A DNA stretch of 64,000 bases from Enterococcus hermanniensis (GTDB lineage Bacteria > Bacillota > Bacilli > Lactobacillales > Enterococcaceae): assembly GCF_001885945.1 (NCBI RefSeq), contig NZ_JXKQ01000002.1, forward strand, positions 62,001-126,000. The letters run 5' to 3'. Of the stretch, positions 48,148-57,185 are shown piece after piece. The notes beneath the pieces are model-generated. The model was not told the origin of the DNA, searched no databases, and saw only the letters and a list, made by a program, of their open reading frames with translations. Every line of letters starts with the position of its first letter. Position 1 is the first letter of the stretch. The position numbers and the translations under genes are program-made.

Positions 48148-50503
48148 TACCTCTCGTTCGCAAAAGAATAAGCGGACCACTCCAGGTAAAAAAATGAAAT
48201 CAAAAAATAAAAAAGGTGGCTCTTTGGGTCTCAAAATAGCCGTTGGCTTTGTTGGTTTTCTATGCGTCGTGCTTCTTGCTGGCATGGGGCTTTTCTTTCT
48301 CTATGCGAAAGATGCACCAAAATTAAGCGAAGCAAAATTAGGTGCTACCCAATCTTCTAAACTTTACGACAAAGATGGTAATATTTTTGAAGATTTAGGG
48401 GCTGAAAAAAGAGAAAAAGTCGAATCGAATAAAATTCCTCAAGAATTAGATGATGCGATCGTCTCTGTCGAAGACCGACGCTTCTTTAAACATAATGGGG
48501 TTGACCCGGTTCGAATCGCTGGTTCATTAGTCCACAATATTACAAATAAAGGCGGCCTTCAAGGTGGTAGTACTTTGACCCAGCAATTAGTCAAACTATC
48601 CTTTTTCTCAACAAAATCTTCTGATCAAACGATCAAGCGGAAAGCACAAGAAGCTTGGTTGGCTATTAAATTAGAAAAAAAATATTCAAAACAAGAAATT
48701 TTGACGTATTACATTAACAAAGTCTATATGGCCAATGGTCTTTACGGAATGGAAACAGCAGCAGAAACATATTTCGGTAAAGAATTACAGCATTTAAGCA
48801 TTGCCCAAACAGCCCTACTTGCCGGAATGCCACAAGCACCAAATTCTTACGATCCTTATCAACATCCAAAGGCTGCGAAAAACCGACGAGATACTGTCCT
48901 TTATACTATGTTGACAAATAAAAAAATTTCTCAAGAAGAATATGACAAAGCAGTAAAAGAACCAATTGATGAAGGCTTACAACCTTTAGCAACAGACAAC
49001 CAAGAACGTAAAGTAACTGATAATTACGTAAAAGAAGTCATTACTCAAGTTGAGTCAAAAACTGGTAAAGATGTTTATACGGATGGCTTAGATATCTATA
49101 CGAATTTAGATATGAGTGCGCAAGAGCAATTATATAAAATTGTGAACAGTGATGAATATGTCCAATATCCCGATGAGAATCTACAAGTAGCTGCAACGTT
49201 AGTCGACAGCGAGACTGGTCAAGTAAATGCTCAAATCGGCGGAAGAAATATTGCAGATGATGTCTATTTAGGCTTAAACCGTGCAGTCACTACTAATCGT
49301 GACTTTGGTTCAACTGTTAAGCCTGTCACCGATTACGGTCCTGCTTTTGAATATTTGCAAAAATCGACTGGAACTCGTATCAGCGACAGTGCCTATAATT
49401 ATGAAGGTACTACTACTCCCGTTAAAAACTGGGATAACAGCTATCAAGGAAACATCACCTTACGTCAAGCACTCTATGATTCAAGAAATGTCCCTGCCGT
49501 CAAATTATTTAATGAAGTCGGTACAGATAATGTAACCAAATTTTTAAATAATTTAGGCATCGAGTATAAAAATATTCAACAAGCCAATGCGATCTCAAGT
49601 AATACTGAAACACAAGATGGCTCAAAATACGGAATCTCGACCGAAAAGATGGCAGCAGCTTATGCGGCATTCGCTAATGGTGGTACTTATAATGAGCCGC
49701 TATATATCAATAAAATCAAATATCAAGATGGCTCTGAACAAACATTTGAAAGCAAAGGAACCAAAGCGATGGAACCTTATACAGCTTACATGATCACAGA
49801 TGTGTTAAAAGATGTGATTTCAAAAGGGACTGGTACGAATGCTCAAATTGCCAATCTTTTCCAAGCGGGTAAAACCGGAACTTCTAACTATACAGACGAT
49901 GAATTAGCAAAAATCCAACAATATGATTCTGTATCGCCTGACGTTATGTTTACCGGGTATACTCCTCATTATTCTTTGTCTGTTTGGACGGGATATGATG
50001 ATCGGATGGAACCGATCACTTCGCAATCTAATATGATCGCTAGTGATGTATACCGTGAATTAATGAGTTATGTCTCGCAAAATGTATCTAATGAAGATTG
50101 GACGATGCCGAGTGATGTGTTAAGAATCGGAAACGAATTATATGTTAAAGGCGCTTCTTCTGTTCCGAGCCAATCTAGTTACGCCAGTCAAAGTTCGTAC
50201 TATAATAACTATAGTTCTTATAGCAGCCAACAACCTAGTAGCTCTGTAACTGAGCAAACAGTGACAACACCAAGTGTTTCTGAATCAGCTACTGTTCCGT
50301 CAAGCAGCAGTGAAGTTCCCCCAAGCTCTTCTGCTGTAGAAGAAACACCGACACCTTCAACACCTTCTTCTTCCGTTGAAGAAACGCCGACACCTTCAAC
50401 GCCTTCTTCTTCCGTTGAAGAAACGCCGACACCTTCAACGCCTTCTTCTTCCGCCGAAGAAACACCGGCGCCGGCGCAAGACCAATCAAACAATAGTGAT
50501 TAA
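48140..50503 (+). CDS. pbp1a: class A penicillin-binding protein PBP1A
   Basis: A 787-residue bifunctional peptidoglycan synthase. A basic cytoplasmic tail and a membrane segment (about 30-55, LKIAVGFVGFLCVVLLAGMGLFFLY) are followed by the GT51 transglycosylase with SVEDRRFFKHNGVDPVRI and QGGSTLTQQLVK. The transpeptidase has RDFGSTVKP (SxxK) and AGKTGTSNYTDD (KTG). After about residue 680 the tail is Ser/Thr/Pro-rich with three 13-residue repeats (EETPTPSTPSSSV). I start at 48140 with AAAGGAG upstream, overlapping recU by eight bases. Confidence 0.95.
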   Translation: MSNTSRSQKNKRTTPGKKMKSKNKKGGSLGLKIAVGFVGFLCVVLLAGMGLFFLYAKDAPKLSEAKLGATQSSKLYDKDGNIFEDLGAEKREKVESNKIPQELDDAIVSVEDRRFFKHNGVDPVRIAGSLVHNITNKGGLQGGSTLTQQLVKLSFFSTKSSDQTIKRKAQEAWLAIKLEKKYSKQEILTYYINKVYMANGLYGMETAAETYFGKELQHLSIAQTALLAGMPQAPNSYDPYQHPKAAKNRRDTVLYTMLTNKKISQEEYDKAVKEPIDEGLQPLATDNQERKVTDNYVKEVITQVESKTGKDVYTDGLDIYTNLDMSAQEQLYKIVNSDEYVQYPDENLQVAATLVDSETGQVNAQIGGRNIADDVYLGLNRAVTTNRDFGSTVKPVTDYGPAFEYLQKSTGTRISDSAYNYEGTTTPVKNWDNSYQGNITLRQALYDSRNVPAVKLFNEVGTDNVTKFLNNLGIEYKNIQQANAISSNTETQDGSKYGISTEKMAAAYAAFANGGTYNEPLYINKIKYQDGSEQTFESKGTKAMEPYTAYMITDVLKDVISKGTGTNAQIANLFQAGKTGTSNYTDDELAKIQQYDSVSPDVMFTGYTPHYSLSVWTGYDDRMEPITSQSNMIASDVYRELMSYVSQNVSNEDWTMPSDVLRIGNELYVKGASSVPSQSSYASQSSYYNNYSSYSSQQPSSSVTEQTVTTPSVSESATVPSSSSEVPPSSSAVEETPTPSTPSSSVEETPTPSTPSSSVEETPTPSTPSSSAEETPAPAQDQSNNSD
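50339..50455 (+). repeat. three tandem 39-base repeats in the pbp1a tail
   Basis: Three in-frame 39-base units (50339-50377, 50378-50416, 50417-50455), each coding EETPTPSTPSSS plus V or A, and a partial fourth. Units 2 and 3 differ at only two or three bases; unit 1 differs at a few third-position bases. Such near-identical units are prone to copy-number change. Confidence 0.9.
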
Positions 50504-50540
50504 AAAAAGCCGTTCGAAATTAATTTCGAACGGCTTTTAA
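50502..50540. terminator. bidirectional terminator between pbp1a and nth
   Basis: GCCGTTCGAAAT and ATTTCGAACGGC (50509-50534) form an almost perfect palindrome with T/A-rich flanks, including the nth stop codon. Confidence 0.85.
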
Positions 50541-51173
50541 ACGGTCTTTTCCATCTTGACAGATATCCAACAACGGACAAATACTACATTTAGGGGCGCG
50601 CGCTGTACAATGATAGCGACCAAAAAAAATCAATGTATGATGACTCTTAATCCATAACTCTTTTGGAATTTTCCGCATCAATGTCGCTTCTACTTCTGAC
50701 ACTGAAGCATTTAATTTACAAATACGAAGGCGTTTAGTCACGCGCTCAACATGAGTATCCACAGCAATTGCAGGTACGCCAAAGGCATCACCCAACACTA
50801 CATTTGCTGTTTTACGTCCAACACCCGGCAATTTGATCAATTCTTCGCGGGATTCGGGAACGATCCCGCCAAAATCATCTAGTAGCATTTGTGCACAAGC
50901 TTTAATATTTTTAGCCTTATTGCGGTATAAGCCAATAGTCTTGATTTTAGCGATCACATCCTCCATCGGTGCTTGCGCCAAAGCTTCAGGGGTGGGATAC
51001 GCTGCAAATAGTGCCGGGGTCGCTTTATTGACAGAAACATCGGTCGCTTGAGCACTCAAAATCACTGCAATTAATAATTGGAATGGCGACTCTGAGTGTA
51101 ATTCTCCGATGGCATCAGGAAACATTTGATACATTCGGTTCATAGCTTCCATTGTTTTTTCTTTGCTAAGCAT
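50520..51173 (-). CDS. nth: endonuclease III
   Basis: A 217-residue DNA glycosylase/AP lyase for oxidised pyrimidines. The helix-hairpin-helix LIKLPGVGRKTANVVLGDA carries the catalytic Lys, and VPAIAVDTHVERVTKRL the catalytic Asp. The C-terminal 4Fe-4S ligands are in CTARAPKCSICPLLDIC (C-x6-C-x2-C-x5-C). It overlaps dnaD by eight bases; the dnaD-nth pair is standard in Firmicutes. Confidence 0.96.
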   Translation of the reverse strand: MLSKEKTMEAMNRMYQMFPDAIGELHSESPFQLLIAVILSAQATDVSVNKATPALFAAYPTPEALAQAPMEDVIAKIKTIGLYRNKAKNIKACAQMLLDDFGGIVPESREELIKLPGVGRKTANVVLGDAFGVPAIAVDTHVERVTKRLRICKLNASVSEVEATLMRKIPKELWIKSHHTLIFFGRYHCTARAPKCSICPLLDICQDGKDRLKAVRN

Positions 51174-51876
51174 CCGGGTCTTTCCTTTCTAGCCAGTTAT
51201 ACAAAGAAACTTTAGGTAATTCTTCGCTTTGTTGTTTTTCTTCTTTTTGCAGCAATACTTTTTTACGTCGTCTTTGCTCTTCTTCGACCTGAGCTTTTGA
51301 TCGAATATTCTTCTTTTCCCAGCTTTGTAAAACTGTTTCGATATATTTAAAATTGTAAGCTTGGTTTAAAACGGCTTCCTGTAAAGCCAGTTGAATCAAT
51401 TCTGGTGAATAGTGGTCTTCATCTACCCAGTAGCCGATTTTTTGATATTCAATCGGTGAGAGTGGCCGCCCAAATTCTTGCTCAAAAGATCGTAACATCC
51501 GTTTTTGAGCTGCTAAATCATTTTCTTCCTCTACTTGGAAGCGTTGTTGCTCTTTTAACAAAGATAATTTTTCAAAGGCAGGCATGCAATCATAATGATC
51601 ACTTTGGCGACCTTGTTCATCTTGGGCTGTTTCTAATTGTATAAATCCTTTTTCAACTAGACTGTTCAAACCTTTGTAGATATTTTCTGTCGAATGTCCC
51701 ATATTCTTCGCTATCACTGTCAAATTAGGAAAGTCTTCTCCTGCTTGATGAGCAGAATATAATTGTAGCCATAACATAAACTCATTAGTAGTCAGGCCAA
51801 TCACTGTATAATTTTGTAATAGCAGATTTGAAATCGTGGTTTCTCCTCCAGCTAAATAATCTTGTAATGAAATCAT
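51166..51876 (-). CDS. dnaD: DnaD replication initiation protein
   Basis: A 236-residue primosome protein. The N-terminal winged-helix DDBH1 domain has TVIGLTTNEFMLWLQLYSAHQAGEDFPNLTVIAKNMGHS (about residues 24-62), and the DDBH2 domain has FEQEFGRPLSPIEYQKIGYWVDE and YNFKYIETVLQSWEKKNI (the YxxxIxxxW motif). It loads the helicase with DnaB and DnaI. Its promoter is probably in the 51877-51986 gap. Confidence 0.94.
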   Translation of the reverse strand: MISLQDYLAGGETTISNLLLQNYTVIGLTTNEFMLWLQLYSAHQAGEDFPNLTVIAKNMGHSTENIYKGLNSLVEKGFIQLETAQDEQGRQSDHYDCMPAFEKLSLLKEQQRFQVEEENDLAAQKRMLRSFEQEFGRPLSPIEYQKIGYWVDEDHYSPELIQLALQEAVLNQAYNFKYIETVLQSWEKKNIRSKAQVEEEQRRRKKVLLQKEEKQQSEELPKVSLYNWLERKDPDA

Positions 51877-51952
51877 TTAAAATCCTCCGTTCACATTTTT
51901 AGTTTACACTAAAAAAATAGGAAGTCCAACACTTAGAAAAAAGTCAATCAAA

Positions 51953-51981
51953 TAAAAAAATGGGAAGCATCGCTTCCCATT
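51953..51981 (-). terminator. terminator after nox
   Basis: ATGGGAAGC and GCTTCCCAT form a nine-pair stem with a three-base loop (51960-51980), followed by seven T on the minus strand. Confidence 0.85.
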
Positions 51982-51986
51982 TTTTT

Positions 51987-53330
51987 CTATTCAGCCTCTT
52001 CTAAAGCCGCTTGAGCTAAGATATTCAAGTAGTTCCATGGGCGATCAAAATGTGGTTGGAAGAAGAAATCTTGTAATGCTAAATCTTCTAAAGTCATATT
52101 ATTTTGAATCGCTACAGATAAAGTATTAGCTGATTGAGTAATGTCATATTTAGATAAGAATTGTGCACCTAAAATTTTATTTGTTCCTTTTTCAGAAACG
52201 ATTTCCATCAATATTTTTTCTGTGGTCGGCATGAATTCTGGGCGATAATTATCTTCTATTACTGTTACATTAACATCGATCCCGTTCAATGCGGCACTTT
52301 CTTTTGTCAAACCAGTTGAACCAATTGTCCAGCCAAATAAGTATAAGCCAGAAGTTCCTTGCGTACCACGATATTTTACTTTTTGTTCAACTAAATTTTT
52401 ACCAACTAGCATTCCTTGACGGACAGCATTTGTTGCTAATGGAATATATTGATGTTGACCAGTTGGATTGTAATGGACGACTGTTGAATCACCCGCAGAG
52501 AAAATGTCAGGATTGCTTGATTGCATGTACTCATTTACTTTGATTGCACCACTTGGTAGCATATCAACTTTGTCTTTTAATAAATCAGTATTGGGACGGA
52601 AGCCCACGCATAGAATGACCATGTCCGCATCAAACTCATTGCTTGGCGTAACAACTTTTGTTACCGCACCCGTTTCATCTGCTACGAATTCATTCACATT
52701 TTCACCTAAAGCAAGCGTTACTCCACGATCAACTAATTCTTTTTCTAACAAGTCTGTAAACGGCTGGTCCAAATATTTATTTAAAATACGTGATAAGCCA
52801 TCAATTAATGTTACTTGTTTCCCACTTTCAGCGAACGCTTCAACTAATTCGATTCCAATGTAACCTCCACCAACTACGACAACCTTTTTAGCATCTTTTG
52901 CTTTTTCAATGATTTGGTTGGCTTGATTGTAATTTTTACATAATAAAACATTTTTTGATTTGATTCCTTTGATTGGCGGAATGATAGGCCATGAACCAGT
53001 TGTTACAACTAATTTATCATAGTCGATCACTTTTTCTTCATTGGTTTTCAAATCTTTAGCTGTTACTTTTTTATTATCTGTATCAATATTAGTCACATCG
53101 TGTTCCATGTTCACTGATGCGCCTAATGAAGTCAATTCTTCAGGGTTTGAATAGAATAATCCAGCAGGGTCTTTTACTACTCCACCAACGTATAAAGCGA
53201 TTCCACAAGATAAGAAAGAAATGTTGTCATTACGTTCAAACACCGTCACTTCTGCATCTGGGTGGCTTGCTAATATATTTTTAACGGCTGCTGTGCCGGC
53301 ATGGGTACATCCTACTACTACTACTTTCAT
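51987..53330 (-). CDS. nox: water-forming NADH oxidase
   Basis: A 447-residue flavoprotein that reduces O2 to water with NADH. FAD site VVVGCTHAGTAAV at the N-terminus, the redox Cys of FLSCGIALYVGG (residue about 42), NADH site VVVVGGGYIGIELVEAF and the FAD site PDIFSAGDS. DRPWNYLN near the end is typical of the enterococcal Nox. I start at 53330; the longer frame to 53381 lacks a site, while GAGGGACG precedes this ATG. It regenerates NAD+ and consumes oxygen. Confidence 0.95.
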   Translation of the reverse strand: MKVVVVGCTHAGTAAVKNILASHPDAEVTVFERNDNISFLSCGIALYVGGVVKDPAGLFYSNPEELTSLGASVNMEHDVTNIDTDNKKVTAKDLKTNEEKVIDYDKLVVTTGSWPIIPPIKGIKSKNVLLCKNYNQANQIIEKAKDAKKVVVVGGGYIGIELVEAFAESGKQVTLIDGLSRILNKYLDQPFTDLLEKELVDRGVTLALGENVNEFVADETGAVTKVVTPSNEFDADMVILCVGFRPNTDLLKDKVDMLPSGAIKVNEYMQSSNPDIFSAGDSTVVHYNPTGQHQYIPLATNAVRQGMLVGKNLVEQKVKYRGTQGTSGLYLFGWTIGSTGLTKESAALNGIDVNVTVIEDNYRPEFMPTTEKILMEIVSEKGTNKILGAQFLSKYDITQSANTLSVAIQNNMTLEDLALQDFFFQPHFDRPWNYLNILAQAALEEAE

Positions 53331-53672
53331 TGTCGTCCCTCTTTCATTTATCATGATTTGTGTTTGCAATCTTTTGCACAAGGATAGTGTAACAGATTTT
53401 ATTGCCTGTATAAATTATTTTGCTCACAAAGAACGACTTTTATTTTGAATACAGAAAATTTGAAAGCGCAAAAGCTATTTTATTTTTCAATAATTTTTTT
53501 ATGTAAACAAAAAATCCAGAAATAAATCACTCTTTCCACCATAACTGAAGACTCAATTTTTGATTATTTTTCTCAGCACAAATGTTAAATTTCTCTATGG
53601 GAACTTTTTTTATAATCAAAAAATACATAAAAAAAAAACTGAGAAATTTTTTTCTCAGTCTTTTTAACTATG
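53331..53672. promoter_or_regulatory. nox upstream region (342-base gap)
   Basis: The gap holds a candidate nox promoter on the minus strand, TTTATA (53409-53414), 17-base spacer, TACACT (53386-53391), and the tkt terminator at 53630-53658. The remaining AT-rich stretch (53470-53625) has no gene I can support. Confidence 0.45.
53630..53658 (-). terminator. terminator after tkt
   Basis: CTGAGAAA and TTTCTCAG pair around AAAA (53639-53658), followed by nine T on the minus strand, 15 bases after the transketolase stop. Confidence 0.8.
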
Positions 53673-55667
53673 CTATAATTCGTTAAATGTATTTACAACA
53701 TTTTCTACTGTAAAGCCAAATTGTTCTAGAATGTAATCGCCAGGCGCTGATGCACCAAAATGATCGATTCCAATCATTTTGCCTTCTGTACCAATGTAAC
53801 GTTCCCAGCCAAATGGAGAAGCAGCTTCAATCGCTACACGTTTCTTGACAGCTTTTGGTAAAACAGATTCTTTATAAGCAGCATCTTGTGATTCAAACAA
53901 ATCAAAACTTGGAATAGATACTACAGAAACGTCTTTTCCTTGAGCTTTCAATTCTTTTTGTGCTTGTACAGCAAGATTAACTTCAGAACCAGTTGCAATC
54001 AAGATACCTTCTGGTGTATCAGATTCTGCTTTAGAAATCACATAACCACCTTTGGTTACGCCTTCTTTAGCTAAATCCTTACTGTTTGGTAAAACAGGTA
54101 AGTTTTGACGGCTTAATACTAAAATAGTTGGTTTATCCGTTGTTTTCAACGCTTGTGCCCAAGCAGCAGAAGTTTCGTTACCATCAGCAGGTCGGATAAC
54201 TTGTACGTTAGGCATGCAGCGAACACTTGCTAATTGTTCGATTGGTTCATGGGTTGGTCCATCCTCACCTACAGCTACAGAATCATGTGTAAGCACATAG
54301 ATAACTGGTAAGCCTTGGATAGCTGACATACGGACTGCAGGACGTAGATAGTCGGTAAATACAAAGAATGTCCCACCGTAAATACGTGTTCCGCCATGTA
54401 AATGAATTCCGTTCATCGCACTAGCCATCGCAAATTCACGTACACCAAACCAGATGTTACGACCTTCGTATGATTCAGGCTGGAATTCTTTATCATCAGT
54501 CATGGTTGTATTATTTGAACCTGATAAATCTGCGGAACCGCCCCAAATATTTGGAATGGCTTTTGATAAAGCTTGAATCGCATCTTTACTTGATACCCGG
54601 CTTGCTTGTGAAGAACCTTCTTCATAAACTGGTAATGACTCTTCCCAATTTTCTGGAAGTTCGCCAGCAAAGGCTTGTTTGAATTGTTTCGCTAATTCAG
54701 GATAAGCTTTTTCATAGTCAGCAAATACTGCATCCCAATTTGATTCAGCTTTAGCACCCTTATCGTTGATTTCTGCTTTAAAGCGAGCAGCTACTTCCTC
54801 AGGGACTGTGAAATCAGGATATTCCCAACCGTAGATTGCTTTGGCTGCTGAAATACCATCTGCTCCAATTGGTGCACCATGGACTGCTGACGTTCCTTGT
54901 TTAGGAGAACCATACCCGATCACAGTTTTTACTTCGATCAATGTTGGTTTACCTTTTTCAGCTTTCGCTTCTTCGATTGCTTTAGAGATTGCTTCTAAAT
55001 CATTACCATCTTTAACTAAAATATGTTGCCAACCATACGCTTCATAACGAGCTCCCACATTTTCAGTAAATGCTTTTGAAGTTGGTCCATCTAAAGAAAT
55101 ATCATTTGAATCATACAACACGATCAATTTTCCAAGTTTCATATGTCCGGCCATTGAACTTGCTTCAGCAGAGACACCTTCCATCAAGTCACCATCGCCA
55201 CAAAGTGCATAAGTATAGTGGTCAATTACTTTGAAATCATCACGATTATACGTAGCTGCTAAATGAGCTTCAGCCATTGCTAAACCAACAGAAGTTGAGA
55301 TACCTTGGCCTAAAGGACCTGAGGTTGCTTCGACACCGTCTGTATGATGATATTCAGGGTGCCCTGGTGTTTTACTTTCCCATTGACGGAAATTTTTTAA
55401 ATCATCAATCGTTACTTGGTAACCAGAAAGATGTAATAAGCTGTAAAGCATTGCTGATCCATGACCTGCAGATAAAATAAACCGATCACGGTTTGGCCAG
55501 TTTAATGAAGTTGCTGGATTCACATTCAAATGTTTTGTCCATAGAGCATAAGCCATTGGTGCTGCTCCCATTGGTAAGCCGGGATGGCCAGAGTTTGCTT
55601 TTTGGATTGCTTCAATACTTAATGTTCTAATTGTGTTTACACCTAATTGATCGATTTTGTCGAACAA
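53673..55667 (-). CDS. tkt: transketolase
   Basis: A 664-residue thiamine-diphosphate enzyme of the pentose phosphate pathway, which also supplies erythrose 4-phosphate for aroF in this window. The opening [20 protein letters not shown], the ThDP motif [17 protein letters not shown], and the pyrimidine-domain [25 protein letters not shown] are clear. GGGGGA precedes the ATG. The gene is monocistronic: own promoter and terminator. Confidence 0.97.
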   Translation of the reverse strand: MFDKIDQLGVNTIRTLSIEAIQKANSGHPGLPMGAAPMAYALWTKHLNVNPATSLNWPNRDRFILSAGHGSAMLYSLLHLSGYQVTIDDLKNFRQWESKTPGHPEYHHTDGVEATSGPLGQGISTSVGLAMAEAHLAATYNRDDFKVIDHYTYALCGDGDLMEGVSAEASSMAGHMKLGKLIVLYDSNDISLDGPTSKAFTENVGARYEAYGWQHILVKDGNDLEAISKAIEEAKAEKGKPTLIEVKTVIGYGSPKQGTSAVHGAPIGADGISAAKAIYGWEYPDFTVPEEVAARFKAEINDKGAKAESNWDAVFADYEKAYPELAKQFKQAFAGELPENWEESLPVYEEGSSQASRVSSKDAIQALSKAIPNIWGGSADLSGSNNTTMTDDKEFQPESYEGRNIWFGVREFAMASAMNGIHLHGGTRIYGGTFFVFTDYLRPAVRMSAIQGLPVIYVLTHDSVAVGEDGPTHEPIEQLASVRCMPNVQVIRPADGNETSAAWAQALKTTDKPTILVLSRQNLPVLPNSKDLAKEGVTKGGYVISKAESDTPEGILIATGSEVNLAVQAQKELKAQGKDVSVVSIPSFDLFESQDAAYKESVLPKAVKKRVAIEAASPFGWERYIGTEGKMIGIDHFGASAPGDYILEQFGFTVENVVNTFNEL

Positions 55668-55711
55668 AATAGTTCCCCCTTTTTGGTCATAAATACTTTA
55701 AATACAGATTT

Positions 55712-55740
55712 ATTGTAACCGATTTATTTTGACATTACAA
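55712..55740 (-). promoter_or_regulatory. promoter of tkt
   Basis: TTGTAA (55735-55740) and TACAAT (55712-55717) with a 17-base spacer on the minus strand, 45 bases before the start codon. Confidence 0.65.
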
Positions 55741-55759
55741 TCACAAAATACTAAAAGAA

Positions 55760-56002
55760 TTATTTTCTATTATGTAATCCCTTTTGCTTTTGAATCTCTT
55801 TTAATTTCTCAGGAGTAACGTCATTTCCTTCTGGATCAACAACTTTCATTCCTTCGATATGATGACGCATGCCGCTTCTAAATGACGAAATATATTCTTC
55901 ACGCAAGACTTTTTGTTCTTTAGCTTCAGCATCTGTTAAGCCTTCAGATTTCTTTTTCTTTGCTAGCTCATTGATTCGTGCAATCGTTTCATCATTGATC
56001 AT
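55760..56002 (-). CDS. ynzC: DUF896 family protein, YnzC-like
   Basis: An 80-residue cytoplasmic protein: [41 protein letters not shown] is the DUF896 signature, a helical hairpin, followed by [25 protein letters not shown]. Function is unknown; in Bacillus ynzC lies in the SOS-induced yneA operon next to lexA. I start at 56002 with GAGGTG six bases upstream. It is divergent from lexA here, with a LexA box between them. Confidence 0.9.
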   Translation of the reverse strand: MINDETIARINELAKKKKSEGLTDAEAKEQKVLREEYISSFRSGMRHHIEGMKVVDPEGNDVTPEKLKEIQKQKGLHNRK

Positions 56003-56068
56003 CTTGAACACCTCTTTCTTCTTACTAATTATACATAAAAAATGCGAACTTAAAAGCCTAAATGAATA

Positions 56069-56082
56069 CGAACGTTTGTTTG
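56069..56082 (+). promoter_or_regulatory. LexA box upstream of lexA
   Basis: CGAACGTTTGTTTG differs from the Firmicute SOS box CGAACNNNNGTTCG at one position. It abuts the lexA -35 (TTGAAT, 56080-56085; -10 TAAACT, 56103-56108; 17-base spacer) and also lies upstream of the divergent ynzC, so LexA could control both. Confidence 0.8.
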
Positions 56083-56108
56083 AATTCTTTGCTTTTGTAT
56101 GCTAAACT
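56080..56108 (+). promoter_or_regulatory. promoter of lexA
   Basis: TTGAAT (56080-56085) and TAAACT (56103-56108), spacer 17 bases. The LexA box overlaps the -35. Confidence 0.7.
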
Positions 56109-56134
56109 AAAAAAAACGAAAGAAGGTGCGGGCA

Positions 56135-56758
56135 TTGGCAAAAAGAACGGAAACAAAACAATTAGAAGTTTTGCGTTTTATTCATGAACGCGTTGAAGAT
56201 AAAGGATATCCACCTACTGTTAGAGAAATTGGAGAGGCTGTAAATTTATCCTCTACCTCTACAGTCCATGGCCATCTTTCACGATTAGAAAAAAAAGGCT
56301 GGATTTTACGTGACCCCACAAAGCCACGAGCCATCGAATTAACTATTACTGGTTTAGACAAAATCGGGGCAACACCAAAAGTCATTCCGATGCTTGGAGT
56401 AGTCACTGCCGGCGAACCCATTCTAGCAGTAGAAGAAGCTTCAGACTTCTTCCCGGTTCCCCCAGACCTATCTAGCGAAGAAGGCAGTCTATTCATGTTG
56501 ACGATTCGAGGAGAGAGCATGATTAATGCTGGTATTTATGACGGCGACCATGTCATCGTAAGAAAACAATCTGCCGCAACAAATGGCGAGATTGTTATCG
56601 CTATGACGGATGAAAATGAGGCAACCTGTAAAAGATTTTATCGCGAAACGGACCACATTCGTTTACAACCAGAAAACGATGAACTACGCCCTATTATTTT
56701 AGACAACGTTTCGATTCTTGGAAAAGTTGTTGGCCTATATCGAAACCATATTTATTAA
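56135..56758 (+). CDS. lexA: LexA SOS repressor (TTG start)
   Basis: A 207-residue repressor with an N-terminal winged helix ([51 protein letters not shown], about 29-60) and a C-terminal self-cleaving protease domain. The Ala-Gly cleavage site is in GVVTAGEPI, catalytic Ser in [10 protein letters not shown] and catalytic Lys in [10 protein letters not shown] place the start at TTG 56135, with AGAAGG eight bases upstream; the GTG at 56126 lies within that site. It controls itself through the box at 56069-56082. Confidence 0.93.
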   Translation: MAKRTETKQLEVLRFIHERVEDKGYPPTVREIGEAVNLSSTSTVHGHLSRLEKKGWILRDPTKPRAIELTITGLDKIGATPKVIPMLGVVTAGEPILAVEEASDFFPVPPDLSSEEGSLFMLTIRGESMINAGIYDGDHVIVRKQSAATNGEIVIAMTDENEATCKRFYRETDHIRLQPENDELRPIILDNVSILGKVVGLYRNHIY

Positions 56759-56786
56759 TCGGAAGTTTCTTCCGATTAATTTTTTT
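56755..56786 (+). terminator. terminator after lexA
   Basis: TTAATCGGAAG and CTTCCGATTAA form a perfect 11-pair stem with a three-base loop, starting in the lexA stop codon and followed by seven T. It separates lexA from the next SOS-type promoter. Confidence 0.9.
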
Positions 56787-56788
56787 AC

Positions 56789-56817
56789 TTTACAAATCGA
56801 ACAAACATTCGTATAAT
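56789..56817 (+). promoter_or_regulatory. promoter of the SOS-like small membrane protein
   Basis: TTTACA (56789-56794) and a consensus TATAAT (56812-56817) with a 17-base spacer. The LexA-like box 56798-56811 fills almost the whole spacer. Confidence 0.85.
56798..56811 (+). promoter_or_regulatory. LexA-like box 1
   Basis: CGAACAAACATTCG has one mismatch to CGAACNNNNGTTCG and lies between -35 and -10. Confidence 0.75.
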
Positions 56818-56824
56818 AAAAACA

Positions 56825-56838
56825 CAAACACATGTTCG
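56825..56838 (+). promoter_or_regulatory. LexA-like box 2
   Basis: CAAACACATGTTCG has one mismatch to CGAACNNNNGTTCG and lies at the expected start of transcription, 27 bases (centre to centre) after box 1, so the two boxes are about 2.5 helical turns apart. Confidence 0.7.
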
Positions 56839-56862
56839 TATTTTTATTAGGAGTGATTATTG

Positions 56863-57126
56863 ATGAAAACAGTAAGAAGATTTGGTTTAGTTATCGCAGT
56901 TTTGTTGCTTGGTTTCTTGATTGGTAAGTTAGGGTCTTTGGCTACGATCGTCATTTTTTCTGGTTTGTTTCTTGTATGGTTCATGTTATGGGATGAACGC
57001 ACTTATACCCAACACTATGCAGAACATCAATATGAAGAAGATGTGGAAGTTGAGCAGTATTATAAAGAACCTGCTGAGGATTTTTATTACGTTACCTATG
57101 ATCAGCAATACCATAAGTCCGCTTAA
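56863..57126 (+). CDS. putative SOS-regulated small membrane protein
   Basis: An 87-residue protein I do not recognise. Residues 6-40 are hydrophobic (FGLVIAVLLLGFLIGKLGS, then LATIVIFSGLFLVWFMLW), either one long or two short membrane helices. The rest is acidic and rich in Tyr and His (TQHYAEHQYEEDVEVEQYYKEP; DFYYVTYDQQYH). It has no LysM, so it is not a plain YneA, though it holds the same place next to lexA. AGGAG lies before both TTG 56860 and ATG 56863; I use the ATG. Two LexA-like boxes cover its promoter. A division inhibitor role is only a guess from place and control. Confidence 0.75.
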   Translation: MKTVRRFGLVIAVLLLGFLIGKLGSLATIVIFSGLFLVWFMLWDERTYTQHYAEHQYEEDVEVEQYYKEPAEDFYYVTYDQQYHKSA

Positions 57127-57150
57127 TAGAAAAACTAGTAGACTTAATAT

Positions 57151-57183
57151 AAAAAAAAGAAGCCGAATCGGCTTCTTTTTTTA
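57151..57183. terminator. bidirectional terminator between the small SOS gene and apt
   Basis: AGAAGCC and GGCTTCT around GAATC (57159-57175), flanked by eight A and seven T, serving both convergent genes. Confidence 0.87.
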
Positions 57184-57185
57184 TA

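Noticed and set aside
50339-50455. CRISPR-like array
   Set aside because: Units are contiguous, in frame and code a protein repeat; there are no spacers or cas genes.
50218-50493. Minus-strand repeat-containing frame opposite the pbp1a tail
   Set aside because: It is the antisense reading of the Ser/Thr/Pro repeats, with no RBS; pbp1a explains the region.
53403-53430. Rex operator upstream of nox
   Set aside because: TTGTGA is present but the right half TCACAA is missing.
53460-53475. cre site upstream of nox
   Set aside because: TTGAAAGCGCAAAAGC matches only the left half of the consensus and is 130 bases from the start codon.
53470-53625. Small gene or ncRNA in the nox-tkt gap
   Set aside because: AT-rich with no convincing frame, RBS or promoter-terminator pair.
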